Assembly (NCBI GenBank): GCA_005281725.1
Contig: SSBO01000001.1
Coordinates: forward strand, 5,378,399-5,442,398
DNA length: 64,000 bases
From: Wuchereria bancrofti
Lineage: Eukaryota > Nematoda > Chromadorea > Rhabditida > Onchocercidae
Direction of reading: 5' to 3'
Positions 23,914 through 42,308 of this stretch are shown in pieces (within the stretch, counting starts at the first letter, position 1; every line of letters starts with the position of its first letter). The notes under the pieces are model-generated. The model ran no database searches, was not told the origin of the DNA, and saw only the letters and a program-made list of their open reading frames with translations. Made by a program: the position numbers and the translations under genes.

Positions 23914-26900
23914 TTAATCACTAATGATTTTGTTTTGTGCGCTAACATTTTTGGCATCAGTAGGCTCATTGATAGCAGCTTGACGCATCTTCCTAGCCAC
24001 CATTACCTTGTGGAAAAGTATCATCCGTTTGTGAATCTGTGCGTCAGCAATGAATTCCGGTAGCCATTTGAGGCACTCCACCTGGAAAAATAATAAAATT
24101 AGTGCTTTGTATACACGAAACAATTCGAATTCCCTGATTTGTTTCTCATGATTTTATCCAGGACTTGGTCTTTTCAAAGTAAAACACTAGTAAATTATTC
24201 AAAAAAATTGGGGAATTTTTGAATTCAGATGAACTGGAAAGTATTGCTTGCAGGTGCAGTTAACCTTTATCTGGTGAGCAAAATACCCGGTTGTATGCTT
24301 TATGATTCCGATTGTTCGCACAGCAGATCTAGCGTAGACGTCAGCTTTTGGTCGGAAAAATGACGGTCTTTTGACCTAAAATGAATAGTTACGAAACCTA
24401 AAATCATTTTAATGAATAATCTAAAAACTTTTGTGAAAATAACTGCCAATTAGACATTGGGTAAAGTGTAAGGTAGTTTTATCGTTTTTTTCTTCTCCGT
24501 TGTGTGAAGGGAATGTACATTTTCAACTCCAGATATTAAATCTATATGCAGTTGACCACTCACCTTGGCTAGTTTTGTGACCACAATCATTGGATTCACT
24601 TCCTGTATTATAATATTGGTTTTCGCATATTCTTTCTGCACTATTTTCGTTAACCAAGAGATATATTTCTAGAACCTATGTGATCACATCTTAATTTCTA
24701 ACAGTTTCGAAATAAAATATAAGACGTTGAACATGCACACCCAGAATAAGTTAAAGTTTCAAAAATTTTAACTAAAGATTCACTTTGAAGCTTTCAGAAA
24801 CACGGAAATACCAAAACTTTTAACTAAAGATTCACTTTAAAGCTTTCAGGAATACGGAAATACCTTCAAAAAGAAAGAAAAGTGATAACAGCGGAGGACA
24901 CAGACGCAAGGGGCAGTGTAACGACATCTTATGTTATAAATCGTGATATAGGGATTGTATAAAATTGTTTCGCTTATAAGTGTTAAGTGTGTGACATTAA
25001 TTGCGGTAATAATTATGATCCCTTCTAATAGAAAAACAACGTGGAAGACAACCTTCGATGCGGCATACACACTGAACCAGCGTAATTTGTAATATGCCGA
25101 GGATGAAGCTACATTGACAATAATGCCTGAATTTCGTTCATACATTTGCGGTAGTACAGCTGCCATTAGCTAAATATCGGTTTATTGAAGTGCTTATTAA
25201 ACATATTTCACTTCTATTTAAACCTGCTAATACTTATTCAGTATTAATCTCAGTTGCTGTTACCCATATTGCTGTTCATTACATCCTGCATTTTATCATT
25301 ATGTTACATATAGGCTCTCGTTCTATCCAGACGAAATATCGCAAACATCTTTGTTGAAAGATTATAATGGAAATCAGAGCTTATTTGATTAACAAAGAAA
25401 TTTCTTTTTCATTCGTCAAGTACCTAATAACTATCATACGAGCAGAGAGAATACTTACCAATGTTACAGGGATAATATTGATCACAGTGATATGCCTGAA
25501 TAGTTTAACACCTCCGTCAACTTTGTGGTACAAATCGGGGTATTCGAATGTAGATCCAACGCTATTCACTGAATAATGTATAGTTAACATGCTTACCATG
25601 ATTGCGGGAAATGAAAATAGAGAAAGGTAATATGAGGTAATCCGTAAGCATAAACATAACGCTTTTAAATTCGTTACGAAAAAATGCACCGAAAATAGTA
25701 ACAATTATGTTTGAAAATAATTCAGTTTCTTTTATCTTAATTCCGGAGTCCCATATAGAATTCCATAGAGAATGCAACATGTTTCATGTCATTTTTAACT
25801 TTCAACAAAAAACTTTTCGTTGATACTTTAATTTCATTTATCTTCCTATTCTCATAACCTTTACATAACCCACAAAGATACATATAAATATATATACATA
25901 TAAACTAATGTGTGGCTCATGATTCAAGCATACGAAATGCTAAAATGGGAAAAGGCCAAGGAAACATTTAAATTTATATAGCATGAACCCAAAATGCCGA
26001 CGTCGAGTGCTCGGATTTGTGACAGCAGTGAATGTTCATAGTAATCAATGTCTGCACTAGAAAAATCGAAAACAATTGTTCGGACCTGGAAGCTCATATA
26101 TCTTTATTTGAGGAATCAAATTTAAACTTGTAATTCACAGCATTCAATTTACTGAATTAGGGTTTGTTTTACTTCAAAGTCGCATTCCAAATTCTTAGCT
26201 GTTGTAGTATAACTGGAAGTTTGTAGCCTTCGTGGTCTTTCATTTACTTTAGTATTCAAAAATTGCATTACTTCGGAAGAAGTTTCTTTTTCAATTTGGG
26301 CTTTAACATCGTCGAGTCTTGATTGTGTGCGCGAAACCAGCAATATTGAAAAACCTTTTCTTGCTAATTCGAATGCATATCCTTTACCTATACCATCTGT
26401 CGCACCAGTAATTACTGCAACTAACTTCCGTGACGTGGAGGCAGGGATTTCTTTCAAGGTAAGAAAGTCGGTGTATATGTTCTGTAATGGAAGTAATTTA
26501 TCAAATTAAATTTTCATTCTAGAGACATTTCTTGAACATTTAACTCACAGTCCACTTAAATTTCATGGAAACTGAAAGAAAACACAGAAATTAAACCGAT
26601 TAACCGTCTTATCAAGAATGTGACTTCACTACACAGAGAGATTATAATTCATAAGGAAGCATGAAAACACTCATGACACCACTTTATTGTTTTCCTTCCG
26701 GTAATTATGTTCATAATTGCAGAGAAAATTAAACCATATGAGTTTTTCATGTAATTTGATTATTCAATTTTATATCATTATCTATTACATGGTGATTATT
26801 GCTACATTGCGCAATTCCAGCTGGTGGAATGGGCTAGATCTTATTACATTACCTTATAAAATTTTGTTAATTATGATTTTTAAAAAATCACCTGCCCATT

Positions 26901-27039
26901 TAGCGCCAGCAATTTCGCGGAGATCACGTGGTTCGGCTAGGAAAAACGGATAGACTAAATTATAAACTGTAAGCATTAAGCGGTATATGGTGAATAGTAT
27001 ATATATCCAACCGATAATGCTTACCGTGGAGAAATCCAT
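23914..27039 (-). CDS. let-767: LET-767/HSD17B12-type 3-ketoacyl-CoA reductase (SDR)
   Basis: ER-membrane short-chain dehydrogenase; relatives reduce 3-ketoacyl-CoA during fatty-acid elongation, including branched chains in nematodes, and some act on steroids. Exons: 27039-26892, 26414-26272, 26085-25989, 25568-25459, 25169-25053, 24668-24564, 24375-24265, 24081-23914 (stop TAA); 332 residues with all phases consistent. The N-terminal membrane segment spans about residues 7-33. KWAVITGATDGIG (47-59) is the NADP-binding turn; LVNSVG (129-134) replaces the usual NNVG; Ser188, Tyr201 and Lys205 (YAASK) are the catalytic set. YPDLYHKVDGG and TTGYFAHQ are typical of this subfamily. The ATG lies three bases after a TTTTAG acceptor. 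There is no KKxx retrieval signal at the C-terminus. Nematodes have several paralogues (let-767, stdh genes), so the exact orthologue is uncertain. Confidence 0.94.
24766..24865. repeat. about 52-bp tandem duplication in a reductase intron
   Basis: TTTTAACTAAAGATTCACTT occurs at 24766 and 24818, and similarity continues through AAGCTTTCAG and ACGGAAATACC in each copy. A few substitutions separate the two copies. It lies in the intron between exons 25169-25053 and 24668-24564. Confidence 0.85.
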
Positions 27040-27042
27040 TTG

Positions 27043-30000
27043 CTAAAATTGAAAATTTGAAAATCAACAATTTTTTTACTTATTACCAATTTCGCATTTT
27101 GATGGTATTTGAAGCGCAGACTGATGTGAAAATTGATCTCTTCTTCACTCAATAAAGCCTAATTTCTTTTCTAAATACACTAAGGCTTAAAAATTTCTGT
27201 TAGCCAAAAATATATAGTATTTTCGTCAATTTCTTTCCCTATTTACTTTGAAAACAAATGGAATTATGTTACTGAATAAGTGAATAATCTTTGCTTTCGA
27301 CAGCTTTTGAAATAATAGTCTACCAAAAAGTGTCTTTTTCGCTATTTGTTAAACAGTAGTATAAAACGGTCCTTGTATGGCATAACTGATTCAATTTAAA
27401 TATATTTGTTAACTGTTTTAACGAATTCTTAAGTACCTTTGGAACATCGAGATAATTCAGTAACAAAGCAAACAAACTTAGTTTAGACATAAATTTAAAA
27501 TGTGTATGTACATTGTCGTAAAATTTGTGGCTGTATAAAACTGAGATTTTATTCTTATTTGCAATTTCTATAGCTCCCTCATAGCTTTGTGTATAACCAT
27601 AGATAGATTATTCATCGTCAAAAATTACAAACAAGGATGAAAAATTCAGAATAAGGCTGTTAAATTCTAACAGCAATCACTCCCTTGCACTTCTTATAAA
27701 AAAAAGTTTTCCGATTGTTTTTTGATTATCAATTTTCAACTCTTCTTTCCTGGGTCGATTTTTAATTCTAAATTGTCCGCCTGTGAAAATACCGTTTATT
27801 CAAGCATCTCTCATATCTCATATCACCTGAGGAGGATTGATAGTTTTGGTAAGGATAATAGAATAAGTGTTAATGAAAGCAAATCAATTTTGAGTCAAAC
27901 AAAAATATATTATAGGAAACTTTCATGCAAGAAACAGTGCCATACTTATTAGAGATTTCATCTTAAAAGGCTCAAATAAAAAAAAATTCTAATGACATTC
28001 TTGTCAACTCTTATTAACCGGTATGATATAAAATAACGTATCCTAAATATATTAACGAATAATCAGATTATCGAATCTTCATACAGCTACATGTTAGAAG
28101 ATTCAAATGCAAAAGTAATTTATTCTGGAATAAAAATAACCTAGTGTATTTGAAAGAAGTTTGAGTAGAAGATGACTAGAAACTTTCAGTATCAGAATCG
28201 TCAGTCTGTCAACTATTCAAAAGACATTGCAGGAAAAATGGAAAGTAGTATGTGCTGAAGGATAAAACTAATTTATTGCTTACTACGATACAGATTGTCA
28301 AAATCCCTGGTTGCTGAAAACTCATTGACTGAACATAAATCTTTGGAATACATGCATATACATTTCAAAAAAGTTGGATAGGGATAGTTCATTATTTGAA
28401 ATCGTGACAAAATCATGACTTTCAGTTAACGACTAATAAGACAAACCAAAAAGGCAATCTGCATTTCATCTTCCAGTAATTCATTGTAACTGACAGCTAT
28501 GAAAGTAGTAAAAAATTAGCTATCAAATTTATTTAAAAGTTGAAGAGGACTTAACAGCAGACTAAGAAACTGTTTGAATTTTAAATTATTAAGATTGCAG
28601 TGTTGTGAACAACTCAAAAATTACTGATACAATGACATAAGTACATCTGGATTAAAATAAAGGGAGTGAACAACATTTAATAAATTCAAACAGACTTTGC
28701 TCTTACTATGGATACTGTCACCGAGTGAACAAAAGAAACAGTTTATTTTGATGGAACTTATCCCCAGAGAATTGATGGATTTTTAATTTCAGATGTGAAA
28801 CATAAGATGAAATGACTGGAAGAATTGTCGAGCACTATTCAATTGAAATTTCAAACACTTTTTTATTCATTTAAATAGAAACTAAATCAAGAACAAAATG
28901 CAAAATGAAATAGATGGGAGAGAAAGGGAGATGGGTAATTACATTGTTTCAAACGGTTCTGAAAGAGAAATGCATAAAAAGAATGAACGAAAATGATGTT
29001 GAGATCGTTAGTATCACATGAGAAATGGATCAGAAATGTCGACAGAAGGAAGAAAAGAAGAAACAGAATGAAATCTTTCTATCGACTCGAATAGGGTCAA
29101 GTAACACTGAAGAAATAATCGAACATCGAACATTCTCTCAAGGAAGCATAATAGAGCAAAGAAGTTTCAAATTACTGTCGATCATATCGAGGGTGAAGCA
29201 CGAAGGATTGTTAGGAAGTAATATAAAATTGATGGCGTCTGCTGAACCGAAATACTACAGCTTGGAAAAATGATATTGGTGAGGTGATGTGACCCGAATA
29301 AGGACAGACCAAATTTGATGATTTTAAAGAATTAAAAAGTGCACAATAAGGTCATTATTACCAGTCCTCGTTTCTAAAACCGCGTTTCTATGACTAGTTG
29401 AAAAAAAAATGTAGACTACTGAACCAAAAAAGATCCCGTTTACCATAATGGTCAACGTGCAAATAGAATGCGATCAAATATTGCAAGCGCTTATGTATTT
29501 CTTTATCTCTAAATGAAATCCTTTCGAAATGTTTCATTTGTACAAATTTTCCCATCTTGCGGAAAAAAAAGACGTTTACATAGATTTCATTTGAACGCAG
29601 TTACACTTATGCATTATAAATCTGGACGAGTTTCATCTAACAGGACGAGTGAGTAACTTCAACAGCTTACAAAAACTAGTGGAATGAAGCATTGCAAAAA
29701 ATCAAGTTAATTAATTAATTATTTAAATACCAATATCATAATGCTTCTGCGCTATATTTTCATTTATGTCAGAATAATCACTTAAAATTTCGAAAAAAAA
29801 TTAGAAACTTTATTAAAAAAGAACATGTTGTAAATTAAATTATGCAATTACAATATATATATGACTTTACCAGTATATGAATATGAAAAAAACTGTCGTG
29901 TTACGATCAGCAAATTAGTACGGTTATACGACAGTTAAACTTATTTTCGAATTTTTTAAAAATGAAAATGAAATTAAAAAGAATTGACGAGGGAACTAGA

Positions 30001-32874
30001 AAACTAAAATGTTACAGAAAATAATGCCACCACAAAATATCTATAAAATGTGAACAAACCTTTTCTATAAGCAACTGTCATGACATTTTATCGCTTCGAT
30101 TTTCTCGAAAGCAATTCCATCTTTATGCTCTTTTTTCAATTATTCCATTTTCAAATGAAAATCTGAACAAAACACCGAAAAATCAGTGCAAATCCCATTC
30201 TTATATCTCATTTTCCAAACGTAAAAAAAGTATTAGACAGAAGAAATATTTCTCTACGGCTAAAACTTCTCAGGTCTCCTTGCAGTAATTTTCTTTTACA
30301 CTATAAATAAGCAAAATTGCAACAATATTTCACAATTCACGTCTCAATTTTGCTTCCCAAAATCTTAAGTTATACCTACTAATTGGACAGAATCATTGAT
30401 TAAAGCAACTAGTTAATAGTTTTGCTTTGCAGCAACCAGGTATCCAATGTATTTCTTGTTCTCTAAATGGCTAGGGAACCACTATATATATTCCAGTTTT
30501 TGTAAATAAAATTTAATTTTAACTTACATAACTTTCCCATATTTGTTTTTATTTGAATAACACATTTTTCATGTTTCTGTATATCTGCAAATTCTAGGCT
30601 GATTGTCACACAAACCAATATTAGCATTTCAAAGTTCTACATCAAACAATGGAGAACCCACTGAGTCTGCTGCAGCATGCTATCACACCAACCGTCATAA
30701 ATTGAATTACTATTTTTTAATCCCACAAAAACGTTGTAGACAATATTTCAAGATAAAATACTCACGATCAGAAAATTGGCAGAATTTTCGCGAAAAAAGA
30801 TTAAATCCTCATCAACTGGTAACAATGTGCGGCGAAAGTATCAAATGCAGCTAGCTTCCCACAATATAGCTCAAATTGTTGAATTTGTGAGTACAACAAT
30901 TCATGCGCGCTTAAAATCTTGTTCTCACTAATTAGACAATAAGTCCGAAAGTCTCGAAACAGTTCCCAAAAAGCAGCCAAAATTAAAAGCCAACAATATT
31001 GAGGCTTCCAAACTGTCTATGTCATGCCCTACTACAGCACACAAATACATGCTGCCGAACTTTTCAACGGCATTTTTTCATGCATTGAGACCGACAGATA
31101 AAAGACGTAGGAAATTTTATATGTTAAAACACTTTTCTGCCTGTTTCTTACGACTAACAACTTTCAATCGAACCTGCCAAATTCTCGATGAATGCGGACG
31201 ACTGCTTTTGTGTGTCTGCACTGAAGATATTCGAAACCCCAACCGATAACTATTCGCATAAAACTGACCCTTTACTAAGAATTGTCACATCACTTAACAG
31301 GAGTTTTATGAATGTAATACGCAAACAGAAGTGTATCTGTTTGAAGTATTGCAATATATTTTCAGGACCTCAGTAAATTGTTGCTCATGTAAAACAAATA
31401 TGAACATTCACAAAATATTAAAATGTTTATAAATCCACAAGTAATTCAGTGACACAATAGACATAATTCAAATCATAGAAACTTTACAAGCAAGTTTGAT
31501 GATATTGGCACTGCAAAGATTCCGAAATTCCAGAATTATATCGAACTCTAAAAGGAAAGTGCTCAATAGTAGCGCTACCCCTTCCACTATTTAACACTTA
31601 AATTTTAAACTTCTCATTCTTGAGGCGGCTGAAGAACCCACAGAATGTGCAGATTTTTTCATTCTGTGTTATTAAACAATTTCAAAGCCTTTATCGTTTC
31701 TTAATTTTCCTGCATTTAAAAAAGTTAAAATCTAAATAGAAATAAAAGGACCAATTAAAGCAAAGAAAAAAAACGAGGACTGGCTGGAGAAATGTACAGA
31801 AGTGAACTGCAATCACAACCCCAAGTGAATCATCCTCTCATTAAAAGTAGCAATTCTTGTGCTCCACAACTGGAAATCGTCAACAGCCAAGTCATCACAA
31901 ATCAACTTCGAGACCACGCATAAGAGTAACGTACTGACTATGTAACTACCAATTCTTTTACATCACTGTTAGAACTGAAAATTATGTCTCACCGAAATTA
32001 TGTCTCAACAACTTCCTCATCATAATCAATGAAAATGTGTACATCCAATGCAAAAATTTAACACCCATATCTCAAATTACTTACTGTCCAATAAATTTGC
32101 CTCATCAGTGGTCATAAACAGTAAAATCAGGCACAAAGAAAAATTGAATTTCCATAAAATAAGCATCAAATCAAACACTACATTCATAGTTCAATCCACC
32201 ACACGTTCAAAAACATTCAGCAACAGGAAACCAAAAAAAGAAATCCATATGAATGAGCAAATATGAAGTTGGTTTCATCAAAAACAAAGTTAGCGAGAGA
32301 ATAAGAAATAAAGGCACTGAAGCATAGGAATGCGTCCTGAAGCTTTCTTTTGACGCGAATTACAGGAGATGACCTGCCAGAAATAAATTATTGAAACTCG
32401 TAACCAACTTCCACGCCATAATAACTCCAGCTTTGCATTTTGTTAAGCCACAATTCCACTGATCTGTAGAATCACTAAATACTAAAAGAATTAGTTCCAA
32501 ATAAAAATTTAAAAAACATGAAACAAAAGCAACACTTACTTTTCCAACACTGTGCTTAATCTCAAGCATCATAGTCACTGGACCTAAAGAGCTGTTGGTT
32601 TTGTTTTATGTTTCACATTTACAGTATATGGCCTAGTACTTTTCTGATCTAAAAAAAGCTCACCGAAAAACTCAAAAGTCAATAGATCACAAGTGATGTG
32701 GGGAAACAAAGCAGCTAAAACTCTGAAGGAAAAAATGGAAAAAATAATTTTTCTTCCAGAAATGATAAGTTATTAAGACAAAACAAGGTGCATTTCTTTA
32801 AAATTATCAAAAATAAACAAAAAACTAAGCAATGGAATTACTTGTAGAGTAGAGTAATTAGTAAAGAGTTGACT
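27043..32874. other. gene-free stretch between reductase and S6 kinase genes
   Basis: About 5.8 kb, all AT-rich. The longest open frames (plus strand 29025-29273 and 30603-30854) have no family features and no credible splice sites. It presumably contains the promoter of the reductase gene and the 3' UTR of the S6 kinase gene. Confidence 0.5.
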
Positions 32875-36966
<4,092 letters not shown>

Positions 36967-37380
36967 TATGTGTGCTTCTTTAAACCACTGCAACAAGTAA
37001 GTAATGCCAATAAATCATCCAGAAATCGATAAAAGTCAGAGTAGAAATTAGACAAATGAACTTATTAACTGCAAAAAAATCAAGCTGATTCATTCATCCG
37101 AAACACATTTTTGAAAACCAGCAAGCGAAAAATCTGAAACTTCTTAAAGTAAAGCTTTAAATTCAACCCAGTAATCAATAGTGTCTGTGCTGCCAAAAAA
37201 TTATAGAACGCAAACTAATTCGTCACGCAGTTAACCATAAAAATAATGAATTTATCGCTATTTCATAATATAAACGATGACTCAATTTGATGCACTGATT
37301 TCTACTGCCTCATTTACTTCTACTAAAATTACTTATATAACTGGTTAGGAGAAAGACTGTAAAAGATTAAAAATATGTCC

Positions 37381-37620
37381 TTAGATTTCGTTTTTGTCAA
37401 CAATGCAACAACTGAAGTACTTAAGACATGCATCTAGTGCAAGTACAACTGTGACTCATCCATAAAAGCTTAGTCGTCGGAAGCTAAAAGATGAAAAGTT
37501 TATATCAGCCTTTTCACACTAGAAATGCATAAAAATAGTTGTCCATGGGTCTAGATTTATTCTTCAAAATCAGAGTGAATTACAATACGAAGTACTCAAG
37601 ACATGCATTTAGTGCTTCAA
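37381..37620. repeat. diverged direct duplication, period about 175 bp
   Basis: GAAGTACTTAAGACATGCAT (37414) recurs with two changes at 37589 as GAAGTACTCAAGACATGCAT, followed in both by a TAGTGC. The upstream TTAGATTT (37381) and CTAGATTT (37552) blocks keep a similar spacing. Confidence 0.65.
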
Positions 37621-40600
37621 AAATCAAGAAATCCTAAAAATTTCATGGATTATTAATCCAACATTGGAGTTATAAATTTAAATAAACATTACCTTCGTTA
37701 CAAGAGAAGCGGAGTATGGAAACATGAACTGGGTACTTATTAATAAGGATAGCTATCAAAAGAAAGGAAAGCAGTTATTTTGCAATATATCCTGTGAAAG
37801 GTATCAATAAACGCTTTTAAAAGCTTTTTGTTTGGCAGGATATGATAATAGCGAATCCCTCCCACACATGACCTACTAACCTATGGCTTATTTCTATGTT
37901 GATAAAAATATGGTTCATATCTGTTGTTCGTTGTTCCATACCAGTCAGCATACATGCATCAAGAAATGTTCACGCATTCAACTCCATACTTCATACCTCA
38001 AAACTAAACAAAGCACAAAGTTCAACATTAAGTACAGTACAAAGGAATCTCAAAAACGCAGTTGAAAGAGCTCACCGATTCATCACTTTTTGAGAATTCT
38101 ACTCTGACCATTAATTACAACTCCTCGCTTCTGATTTATCACTTCATGAAAAACCCAACGCACACATACACTTAAAAACCATTCTATATAATAAAAAACG
38201 ATAATACAGATAATGTCTCGGATAGTATTACAAGCAAGCTAACAGCATTACTTTTAGCTCCAGTTCACCTGGAATCAACCAGCAGTTAGAAAAAATTTAC
38301 TTATCCGAAATGCAGCAATGTGATAAGCATGACAGGTAAGTACATACACGGCTTATTCCTTTTAGTTTCAACCCATCATATTTTCATTCTCACAAAAGAA
38401 AAACACTGGAGCACAATCAACCAAAAATTTTCTGTTTTACTTATTCGCCAGGCCTTTGGATGACTCAGTCCGTAAAATGTCAAGCAACCTCAACACATGT
38501 CGGAAGGTTCGGAAATGAACATGATCTACTGGGAGGGAAAAAATAAAATAAACCTGCTATCCTCTTATTTGTCGCACTACGCCGGTACAGTCACCTTTAT
38601 GGATGATTAAAAACTGGGGTAGGTAAGCCGTTCTAAAAAGTGATAAGTCAGACAGCCAAAATTGAGTATCGTCAGATGTTTTTCTAAACAAGGATAGAAA
38701 ATATCACAAAAGCACTTGATTTATCTTTCATAACAGCAATAATGAATTTTAAAATGATGTGAGCTAGTCCGGATGACTTGCCACGACCAGTTCATATTTA
38801 GGATTCGATTTCAAGAGATCGCTTTTTTACTTTATTTGCTTCACTATGTTGCTTTATTTTCTTCATTTGAATTTCCTATTTTTTCTGAACAACAATTTTT
38901 CATCATCACAAGAGACATAGTATTTACATTAGCTTATCTTAACTGTCTGAACGCTTGATTTTACTCATTAGGTGTCATTCACTTATTAGATGTCCATGTG
39001 AAAGCAATTCGTGAAACTACTAAAAAGTTTAATGATCTTCATGAACTGACAGGTTTAAGTCACCATCTTGAAGAATTTTTATTAATTGAAAATTTGAAAT
39101 TGTGAATATTACCAGGGTGTCAACATATGAAATAAGATATACTTCCTTTAAAATTTGGGAAATCCTTTTATGATCTATTTTCAAGAAAAAAGAAAGCACT
39201 AGCCTTCTTAATATCCTAAACCAGAACGTGATAATTAAACAGTACTATTTATACTATTTACCAAAATATTCTTGCTGAAAATTCTGAATTCCAAAAGTTG
39301 CATGATACATGCACAGTAACTACTCAAGTCGTTCGGGTTATTAAGAAAACGCAAGAAGTGTCATCTTTTTCTCTTTATCACCATCAGCACAGTTTTTGGG
39401 AAGTATCGAAGTACTTAGATGTTGCACGGAAGACATACCAGAAGAAAGTCGTTTCAATCTTCCCACTGTATTCCTTCTCTTGATGGTTCTTCGATCCTTC
39501 GCAGTACCGCGTTGCTCCTTACTCCATTACTTCTCATTTCTTCCTCAAATTTATAGTGGAAAAGAAACCCTTACCCAGAGACAAGCCTATAGCAGCTAAC
39601 ATAAACCACGACATAAATTCTGCAACGAGATTTGAAATGTCAAGCACACAAACAAGTACTCTCACGTGTCACCAACCAGTCCTCCCACCCATAACAGCGA
39701 CTGAGAACAAGGCTTGAAGAGGACATACCCAAGAATGGGTATGACAACCTCAAATTTTCTGGACTAATCGTTGTCAAGGAGAGAAGAAAACAGTGCTTCC
39801 GAAGCCACATCTTACTTTCATTTCATGGTATTGTGATAACCGGGTTTTCATAACTTGACTAGTTAAACGTAACGACTGTACGCATGCAAGAGTGTCTTAT
39901 CTCTCAGCATATTAATAAAGTCCGATGAAATGAGGGATACCTGAGAAAAATATAGAAGTGATATGTAAATAGAATTAAACTATAAGACAGAAGTAAAGAG
40001 CGCAAGACACTCATTTCCTGCATTTTCCCAAGAATTCTTGGTTAAATTCTGTTATTTATCCATATTAATATTCCACCTACGATGTAGAGTTTCCTTACGT
40101 AAAAATCTATGAATATATCCAGTTATACCCTAAATCAGAATGTACAGTAATCTTAAACTGATGCCAACTTTCTCCAAACAGGAGTGAGTGTAAGGATAAA
40201 TTTAGAAAATTCATCCATTTCCCAAAAACTTCCAGGCTGCCTAAACCTATAAACAGCTGGCACAGTTATAGAGAATTCCTTCTCTCTCGTACCGATCAAA
40301 ATTTTGGGAATAACTTTACAACAAATACAACTACTAGCGCCTAAAAATAAAGAGGGAAAGGGAGAAGGAATACAGTTATATCTTAAATCAGAATATATCT
40401 TCTAAGCAGATCCGAAAGCTTGAAAGAAGGCAAATAGCCGACGTGAAGATGAATTCCATACCAAAAATAATAATCCCTCACAAAGCTCGAGAGAGGAGAA
40501 AGGAACATTCACGGAGCAGATAGGCATACACGTACAAAAAACACACACACGTACACCTAAAATAGGTTGGAAGAATTTACAATGTGCGAAATATCACATC

Positions 40601-40702
40601 ATACGCCCATCTGTCTGTCTACCCGTCTGTTTGTCAGCCTGTGCATGTCTCAGTGGTGTATACGATGCCTAGGGTGTATGTATGTGTTGCGTGTGCGTAA
40701 GC

Positions 40703-40752
40703 GTGTGTGTGTGTGTGTGTGTGTGCAAGTGTGCAAATGTGCAAGTGTGCAG
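40703..40752 (+). repeat. GT microsatellite with GTGCAA repeats
   Basis: A (GT)n run covers 40703-40725 and passes into related GTGCAA/GTGTGCAA units up to about 40752. Confidence 0.95.
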
Positions 40753-40893
40753 GTAATGTGTCACAAATAGATAGTTGCAATCAATTGCTCGCGATGGCAT
40801 GCAGTTGACGAGTTGTGTGTGTATATCAGTTAGCCAGAAACTAAGTAGTAGAAGTTTGGAGGACGCTTTAGCATGCAGACTGAAAGCGATCAC

Positions 40894-40965
40894 ATGCCCC
40901 GCCCTCTTATTTATAGCAGGGGCATCGGACTGCACATCGATGTCAATTGAAGGGGGCGTCACATA
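40894..40965. promoter_or_regulatory. GC-box/TATA-like cluster, candidate promoter
   Basis: CCCCGCCC (40897-40904), TTATTTATAG (40908-40917), a palindrome ATGCCCC/GGGGCAT (40894-40900, 40919-40925) and GGGGGCGTCAC (40952-40962) form the most GC-rich spot between two divergent genes. It could serve the MOSPD2 homologue (1.4 kb downstream) or a distant 5' exon of rsks-1. Function is inferred only from composition. Confidence 0.3.
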
Positions 40966-42308
40966 AAAACGGAAGTCGGTTTAAGGCCAGGAAGTGCGAA
41001 GTTAGGAGACACTTTTCTCGTTACAACAATTATTCCCTGGCCCGAAGTGAGGTTTCAGTGTAACGCATGGCTATTACGGGATGTCGCGATGGAGGAAGTG
41101 GGGTGTGTAGTAATCTGATAGGGTTAAAGAAGTGAGCGTAAAACTTTTGCAGGAATAATCGTTGACCATCGGAGAAGCGAAAAAGTAAAAGACGAAATGA
41201 GAACAGAGAATCAACCAACTTTTTCAGATTTGTTGGTGAGATGAAAGTGATTTGATATTAAGCTTGTGTTATGAATGTGACAAACGGCAGGATTCCCTGT
41301 CCACATGTCAACTTAACTTATGATGCCGCCGCCCCACCTCACGGCCACTACCTTTGATCGACCTAACACAACTATTACATTGAAATATTATCGAATTTTT
41401 GTTGACATCGTCGCTGCATTTACCATACACTGTTCACATGATGGGCCGTACTTCTCACAGTTTATAATCTCCCATTTGATTATTTCATTATTCAAAGTAA
41501 GTTGAAAAATGCGGAGTTGATTCCAGAGTGCTGATTGCCTTCGTATCCTTAGAACGGCTGTCCTTACTTCATCTTTCTTTTTTTCTGATGGACGAAATAA
41601 AGATGCATTATACCATCGATTTACTTTCGAAGCAAGTCATGGAAGTTATAATAAGTGTACGAACTGTCGTCAATGTTATCACTATTGGATGCCGCTACAT
41701 GCTGATCAAACAGAGGACAGACTCGGATAACAAGCAACAATCACTCTTGACGAATGATTTTTCATTTTTTTATGTCATAATATTCGTTATGTAAATATCA
41801 CATCACCGTTGATCACTGCTAGATAGACACAATTGGTTATCGTTTGTGAATAAAACTGTCGTCATATATCATCCCTGAAAACAGGATTTCACTCAAGTGA
41901 ACACAACAAAAACCAGATTTTCGTCTCATAATGTTTTCATAGTTGCTAATAACACCTATTTCATTTCATGGTCATTTCATCCATCAATAGCATAACATTT
42001 CCCTGAACAGATGTCTTATTTGTAAACAGCACGAAAAGTCCTTTCATGTTTGTCCCCACTAATTTCTCTATAGATTTACTATATATATATAGCTAAACAA
42101 AATCTCTACTCTTGAATTTAACATCCTACTTGTCAAGATTAATTTCAATGCAAAGGATTCTAAAGTTCTGGCTCTCGAGTCAAAAATAATCTAATCCATT
42201 ATTTTTTTTGCTCCTAAGTACACCGTTATTTCTATAATGACTAGCTCTGTCCGCTCAAAGCTTGAACTTTCCGGCGCTTGGTGCATTAAACAAACATCTT
42301 GAACCAAC

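Noticed and set aside
26149..26271. Read-through of reductase exon 2 to a stop at 26149
   Set aside because: Ending exon 2 at 26272 (GAA|GTAATG) and joining 26085-25989 restores the SDR sequence through LDVGILVNSVG.
32360..32578. Candidate C-terminal S6 kinase exon
   Set aside because: The phase does not fit the donor at 33371; the exon at 32980-32875 does and gives a plausible Ser/Asp-rich end.
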